Positions 23,540-27,052 of a stretch of DNA of 27,052 bases are shown piece after piece. The stretch's first letter is position 1, and every line of letters starts with the position of its first letter. Below the pieces are notes generated by a model. That model saw only the letters and a program-made list of their open reading frames with translations. It did no database searches and was not told the DNA's origin. The DNA comes from Microcystis sp. T1-4 (GTDB taxonomy: Bacteria; Cyanobacteriota; Cyanobacteriia; Cyanobacteriales; Microcystaceae), in the NCBI RefSeq assembly GCF_000297435.1, contig NZ_CAIP01000172.1, positions 1 to 27,052 on the forward strand, in the 5' to 3' direction. The position numbers were made by a program, and so were the translations under genes.

Positions 23540-25327
23540 ATGCGAACTCACTACTGTGGCGACCTTAGCGCGATCGAAATTGAAAAAAGTGTCACCCTCT
23601 TCGGTTGGGTCGATCGCCGTCGCGATCACGGTGGCGTTATTTTTATCGATCTGCGGGATCGCAGTGGTATTGTCCAGATCGTCAGTGATCCCCAACGAAC
23701 CCCCGCTTCCTACCCCATCGCTGAAACCGTCAGAAACGAGTATGTCATCAAGGTGACGGGAACAGTCAGTCAAAGGCCTCCTGAATCCCTTAACCCGCGC
23801 ATTGCCACCGGAGAAATCGAAATTTACGCCACTAGCATCGAGATTCTCAACGGGGTTACTAAACAACTGCCTTTTGTCGTCTCTAGTTCCGAAAGTGAAT
23901 CAGTCCGGGAAGATGTGCGCTTGCGATACCGCTATCTAGACCTACGCCGGGAGCGTATGAGTCAGAATTTACAACTACGTCACCAAGTTGTCAAGGAAAT
24001 GCGCCGTTTTCTCGAAGATGAACAGCATTTTATCGAAGTGGAAACACCAATTTTAACTCGATCGACTCCCGAAGGGGCGCGGGATTATCTGGTTCCTTCC
24101 AGGGTCAGCCCGGGCCAATGGTACGCTTTGCCCCAATCACCGCAACTATTTAAGCAATTATTAATGGTGTCGGGAATGGATCGCTACTATCAAATCGCTC
24201 GCTGTTTCCGCGATGAAGATCTGCGTGCCGATCGTCAACCGGAATTTACTCAGTTAGACATGGAGATGAGTTTTCTCTCCTTAAGCGAGATTTTAGCCCT
24301 CAATGAGGCTTTAATCGCTCATATCTTCAAAAAAGTCAAAAATATCGATATAAGCCTGCCCCTGCCCCGTTTAACATATTCTGAGGCTATGGATCGCTAT
24401 GGGGTCGATCGCCCCGATACCCGTTTTGGCTTAGAATTGGTCAATGTGGCGGAGATTTTTGCCGATTCGGGATTTAAGGTGTTTTCAGGTGCGATCGCTA
24501 GTGGGGGAACGGTGAAAGTTTTACCGATTCCCAACGGTAACGAGGCGATTTCTAACGTCAGAATCAAACCGGGTGGGGATTTATTCAAAGAAGCCACCGA
24601 TGCGGGTGCGAAGGGAATTGCCTACATCCGCGTGCGCGAAGACTACGATTTTGATACCATCGGTGCGATTAAAGATAACCTAACAGAGGCACAAAAACAG
24701 GCTTTAATCGAGAAGACTGGCGCAAAACCGGGGCATCTGCTCTTATTTGGGGCAGGAGATACCGATACAGTCAATAAATCCCTATCCCGCCTACGCTTAG
24801 TTTTAGGGGAACAATTGGGATTAATTGATGCCGATAAAATCAACCTCCTCTGGGTGACGGATTTCCCGATGTTTGAATACAACGCCGAGGAAAAACGCCT
24901 AGAAGCATTGCATCACCCCTTTACTGCCCCTAATCCCGAAGATTTAGAGGATCTAGCCCATGCTCGCGCCCTAGCCTACGATATGATTTTTAATGGTATT
25001 GAAATCGGTGGCGGCAGTTTGCGGATCTATCAACGGGAAGTACAGGAAAAAGTCTTCGCCACCATCGGTCTATCCCCAGAGGAAGCCTATAATAAATTCG
25101 GCTTTTTGTTAGAAGCTTTTGAATACGGAACCCCTCCCCACGGTGGCATCGCCTACGGTTTAGATCGCTTGGTGATGTTGTTAGCGGGGGAAGAATCAAT
25201 TCGCGATGTGATTGCTTTCCCGAAAACCCAGCAAGCTAGTTGTTTACTCACTTCTGCACCTTCAACAGTGGCAGCGAAGCAATTAAAAGAATTATCCGTT
25301 GCTTCTACCTACAAACCGCCATCCTAA
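23540..25327 (+). CDS. aspS: Aspartyl-tRNA synthetase
   Basis: The 595-residue protein has full bacterial-type AspRS length. It has an N-terminal OB-fold anticodon domain (GWVDRRRDHGGVIFIDLRDR) and motif 1 (FIEVETPILTRSTPEGARDY). Motif 2 is RCFRDEDLRADRQPEFTQLD. An inserted GAD domain follows, then HHPFTAPNPEDLE, GGGSLRIYQREVQ and motif 3 (GTPPHGGIAYGLDRLVMLLA). It charges tRNA-Asp. Many cyanobacterial AspRS are non-discriminating and also charge tRNA-Asn, which this sequence alone cannot decide. The start ATG at 23540 gives the expected MRTHYCGDLS. It converges on the TIR-FGE gene. Confidence 0.96.
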   Translation: MRTHYCGDLSAIEIEKSVTLFGWVDRRRDHGGVIFIDLRDRSGIVQIVSDPQRTPASYPIAETVRNEYVIKVTGTVSQRPPESLNPRIATGEIEIYATSIEILNGVTKQLPFVVSSSESESVREDVRLRYRYLDLRRERMSQNLQLRHQVVKEMRRFLEDEQHFIEVETPILTRSTPEGARDYLVPSRVSPGQWYALPQSPQLFKQLLMVSGMDRYYQIARCFRDEDLRADRQPEFTQLDMEMSFLSLSEILALNEALIAHIFKKVKNIDISLPLPRLTYSEAMDRYGVDRPDTRFGLELVNVAEIFADSGFKVFSGAIASGGTVKVLPIPNGNEAISNVRIKPGGDLFKEATDAGAKGIAYIRVREDYDFDTIGAIKDNLTEAQKQALIEKTGAKPGHLLLFGAGDTDTVNKSLSRLRLVLGEQLGLIDADKINLLWVTDFPMFEYNAEEKRLEALHHPFTAPNPEDLEDLAHARALAYDMIFNGIEIGGGSLRIYQREVQEKVFATIGLSPEEAYNKFGFLLEAFEYGTPPHGGIAYGLDRLVMLLAGEESIRDVIAFPKTQQASCLLTSAPSTVAAKQLKELSVASTYKPPS

Positions 25328-25329
25328 GA

Positions 25330-25358
25330 TTAGGGTGGGCAATGCCCACCTAATTTTT
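25330..25358 (+). terminator. Intrinsic terminator of aspS
   Basis: GTGGGC-AAT-GCCCAC, extended by TTAG/CTAA, forms a GC-rich stem three bases after the aspS stop and is followed by TTTTT. Confidence 0.7.
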
Positions 25359-25393
25359 AAAAGTCTGTTGACACTAAGTTAAATTCTTTTCTG

Positions 25394-26752
25394 CTACAAA
25401 GTCCTCCCCGCACCGCACACCACCCGAAAACCGAGGTTGTTGTGGAGGCCGCGGCGGACGATGTCGAAGCGGTAAGCGGAACGGCAGTAATTTGGATCGG
25501 TGTACCAAGAACCGCCCCGCAGAGGAGAACGATTATCATTCCCATTTTCTGTCCAGACACTGCCATCCCTCGGCGCACCGTCATAATTATCGTGCCAAGT
25601 ATCGGCGCACCATTCCCAGACATTGCCGTGCATATCGTACAGTCCGAAGGCATTGGGGGGAAATTGTCCCACGGGAGTCGTTTGTTGTCGATATTCTCCC
25701 TTCGCTTCTTCTGCGTAGGTTTTGGTGGCATTGTAGTTAGCCAATTCCCCCGTAATGGTTTCCCCAAAGTAGAATGGGGTGGTGGTTCCAGCACGACAAG
25801 CGTATTCCCATTCCGCTTCACTCGGTAGTCGGTATTCCTGTTTTGTTTCCCTTGATAGTCGTTTACAGAATTCCGTTGCTTGATACCAGTTGACACTTTC
25901 TACGGGTAGCTCATCCCCTTTGAAGTTAGAAGGGTTTGTCTCTAGGTCGATGTCTATTTTAGCGGTTGCGGCGATCGCTTGCCACTGGGCTTGGGTGATA
26001 GGATATTTACCTATAAAAAAGGTGGGGACGTTAACCTCATGTTGAGGACGTTCATCACCAAAACTATCTTTCTCATTTGCTGGTGAACCCATCAGGAAAG
26101 TTCCCCCCGGGATGGCAACCATTTCTAGGGTGGTGATGCCGTAGCCCAAATCTTCGCTGAAATATTGGGACTGTTTCGACTCTTTTTTAATTAGCTCACC
26201 CTTCGCATTTGCTCGCACGATCTCAAAGTTAAATACTGATAACGGTGGAGTGACGATTACCGGTTGTTTTGGTTCTTCTGGAACGATTACGGGTTGTTTT
26301 GGCTCTTCCGGTTCAAGCTTGAACTGATAGCCAATTGCTCTTTCTAGTTGCTCAAATCCGTCTTCTTCCCAATAATCAAGCCAGTGGAGGTCTCGCAGGT
26401 TCAAGCCATACTCCTCCTGTCGCAGGTCGGGGATATCGCATTCATCCAATCTCAGCGGAATGAGGTAGATTGAATTCGGCGGTCTGTCAGCATATTGATT
26501 GAGGGCCATTTTAAATTCCCGCTGCACGAATCCTTGTTTAGCAATCGAGCGTTGGGAGAGACAAGCGATGAACAGTTGACTATTTGCGATCGCCTTGGGG
26601 ATGACTGAACGCCAGTTTTGACCCGGAATCAGGTCTTTTTTATCCAACCAAGGTTTATATCCCGCTTGCTTAAGGCGCTCATGCAGTGCCAAAACTGCTG
26701 GTTTGTCCTCACTAGCGTGAGCTAGGAAAATTTGGATCTCTGACTTTTTCAT
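25394..26752 (-). CDS. TIR domain fused to an FGE-sulfatase (C-type-lectin-like) domain
   Basis: The 452-residue protein has a TIR domain at residues 1-~145 (EIQIFLAHASEDKPAVLALH, WLDKKDLIPGQNW, QREFKMAL). The Glu of QREF lies where TIR NADases have their catalytic Glu. A linker contains PEEPKQPVIV twice. Residues ~205-448 form an FGE-sulfatase/SUMF1-type domain (MVAIPGGTFLMGSP, PVESVNWYQATEFCKRLS, YRLPSEAEWEYACRAGT, FGLYDMHGNVWEWCADTW, LRGGSWYTDPNYC, GFRVVC). The paired Cys that bind copper in true formylglycine-generating enzymes are not both present, so this is more likely a ligand-binding lectin-like fold. The C-terminal codons look like a retroelement variable region. A defence or signalling role (sensor FGE, effector TIR) is inferred. 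Confidence 0.87.
   Translation of the reverse strand: MKKSEIQIFLAHASEDKPAVLALHERLKQAGYKPWLDKKDLIPGQNWRSVIPKAIANSQLFIACLSQRSIAKQGFVQREFKMALNQYADRPPNSIYLIPLRLDECDIPDLRQEEYGLNLRDLHWLDYWEEDGFEQLERAIGYQFKLEPEEPKQPVIVPEEPKQPVIVTPPLSVFNFEIVRANAKGELIKKESKQSQYFSEDLGYGITTLEMVAIPGGTFLMGSPANEKDSFGDERPQHEVNVPTFFIGKYPITQAQWQAIAATAKIDIDLETNPSNFKGDELPVESVNWYQATEFCKRLSRETKQEYRLPSEAEWEYACRAGTTTPFYFGETITGELANYNATKTYAEEAKGEYRQQTTPVGQFPPNAFGLYDMHGNVWEWCADTWHDNYDGAPRDGSVWTENGNDNRSPLRGGSWYTDPNYCRSAYRFDIVRRGLHNNLGFRVVCGAGRTL
25397..25510 (-). other. Putative DGR-type variable region at the 3' end of the TIR-FGE gene
   Basis: From GGSW to GFRVVC the codons read TAC ACC GAT, then AAT TAC, TAC, TTC GAC ATC GTC, CTC CAC AAC AAC CTC. 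All of them end in C or T, which fits an AAC/AAT template changed only at its first two (adenine) positions. Conserved non-Asn codons (CGT, TCC, GCT, CGC, GGC) lie between. The following GC-rich GGTTTTCGGGTGGTGTGCGG is a plausible initiation-of-mutagenic-homology segment. No template repeat or reverse transcriptase is in this window. Confidence 0.5.
26240..26320. repeat. 30-bp direct repeat encoding the Pro-rich linker of TIR-FGE
   Basis: Two near-identical 30-bp units code PEEPKQPVIV twice in a row between the TIR and FGE domains. The period is in frame, so linker length could vary without breaking the protein. Confidence 0.75.
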
Positions 26753-26814
26753 AACTTTTTCTTATGACCACAAGTAGGGGAGAGCCAGATTAACTGGCAG
26801 AAAATCTCTAAATA

Positions 26815-27026
26815 GGGCTTGCTGAAAAAGTACGGGCGAAGCATTCGGATAGAAAATCTCCAGTTTCACCGATAGGTTATTGCCCGAATGCTTCGCCCCT
26901 ACAGGACGCGGGCCGATGAAGACGCAAGGTTTTGAAGGACGATTCTCTCAAAATCTGGCACCTGTTTCAAGAGAAGAGGCACAAAACCCTTACCTTGCCT
27001 ACATTTCACATTTATTCAGCCAACCC
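26815..27026 (+). mobile_element. MITE copy D, inverted relative to copy C
   Basis: The 212-bp element runs from GGGCTTGCTGAAAAAG to CATTTATTCAGCCAACCC, with TA on both sides (26813-26814, 27027-27028). It contains the GGGCGAAGCATTCGG/CCGAATGCTTCGCCC hairpin like copy C, plus an extra ~37 bp in the middle. It fills most of the gap after the TIR-FGE gene, where no gene is seen. Confidence 0.75.
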
Positions 27027-27052
27027 TAAATAAACCATTTAATTGATTATTA

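Noticed and set aside
23504..23866. 120-codon minus-strand frame inside aspS
   Set aside because: It is antisense to the well-conserved OB-fold of aspS and has no family similarity.
25328..25393. Complete diversity-generating retroelement next to the TIR-FGE gene
   Set aside because: There is no template repeat, accessory gene or reverse transcriptase here. Only 66 bp with a terminator separate it from aspS.
25442..25828. 128-codon plus-strand frame opposite the TIR-FGE gene
   Set aside because: It is a shadow of the FGE domain. The opposite strand has clear, conserved motifs.
25394..26752. True formylglycine-generating enzyme
   Set aside because: The two copper-binding Cys are not both present near RGGSW, and the protein is fused to TIR, which fits a sensor better.

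Overview
The window looks like a chromosome segment from a unicellular, bloom-type cyanobacterium, most like Microcystis. The evidence is a photosystem II D1 (psbA) fragment, the short cyanobacterial form of RNA polymerase omega, several HIP1 octamers (GCGATCGC), PEP-CTERM proteins with a cyanoexosortase, Uma2-type (DUF820) nuclease-fold genes, a MazF toxin pair and a dense load of small repeats. The assignment rests on gene content and repeat style, not on a database match.

Layout: (1) 1-4056 is accessory ground. It holds a 5'-truncated psbA piece carrying an in-frame palindromic repeat, rpoZ, two adjacent nuclease-fold genes with repeat-encoded coiled coils, a secreted PEP-CTERM protein and an antitoxin/MazF pair. 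(2) 4057-6973 holds housekeeping and stress genes: sufE, a Fur-family regulator, a membrane DnaJ-TPR protein and mobA. (3) 7155-13662 is a same-strand block for the cell surface: a sugar aminotransferase, cyanoexosortase B and its partner, a Wza-like export protein and a Wzc-like chain-length/ATPase protein. A convergent GHL10 glycosidase-like gene follows. (4) 15118-16948 is repeat-rich. Two direct copies of a ~210-bp TA-flanked MITE bracket a second PEP-CTERM gene whose signal peptide is interrupted by a 9-G tract. (5) 16949-20590 holds a precorrin-6A reductase gene, an ArsA-like ATPase with an HSP20-like tail, panD and a DUF3598 gene. (6) 20591-23539 holds repeats, a second Uma2 gene with a decayed small gene beside it, and an HpcH/HpaI-type aldolase. 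(7) 23540-27052 holds aspS and a convergent TIR-FGE fusion, then a MITE related, in inverted orientation, to one at 17728.

Functionally, the exosortase and export genes of region 3 plausibly process and anchor PEP-CTERM proteins such as the two encoded at 2396 and 15742, but those substrates lie outside the operon. Both PEP-CTERM genes carry a G-run in a place where slippage could alter expression: inside a possible promoter spacer in one, and inside the signal-peptide coding region in the other. The two most interesting signals are this possible poly-G switch (16373-16381) and the TIR-FGE protein. The 3' end of the TIR-FGE gene reads like a variable repeat of a diversity-generating retroelement, with runs of NNC/NNT codons at positions where such families usually have Asn, although no reverse transcriptase or template is present here.
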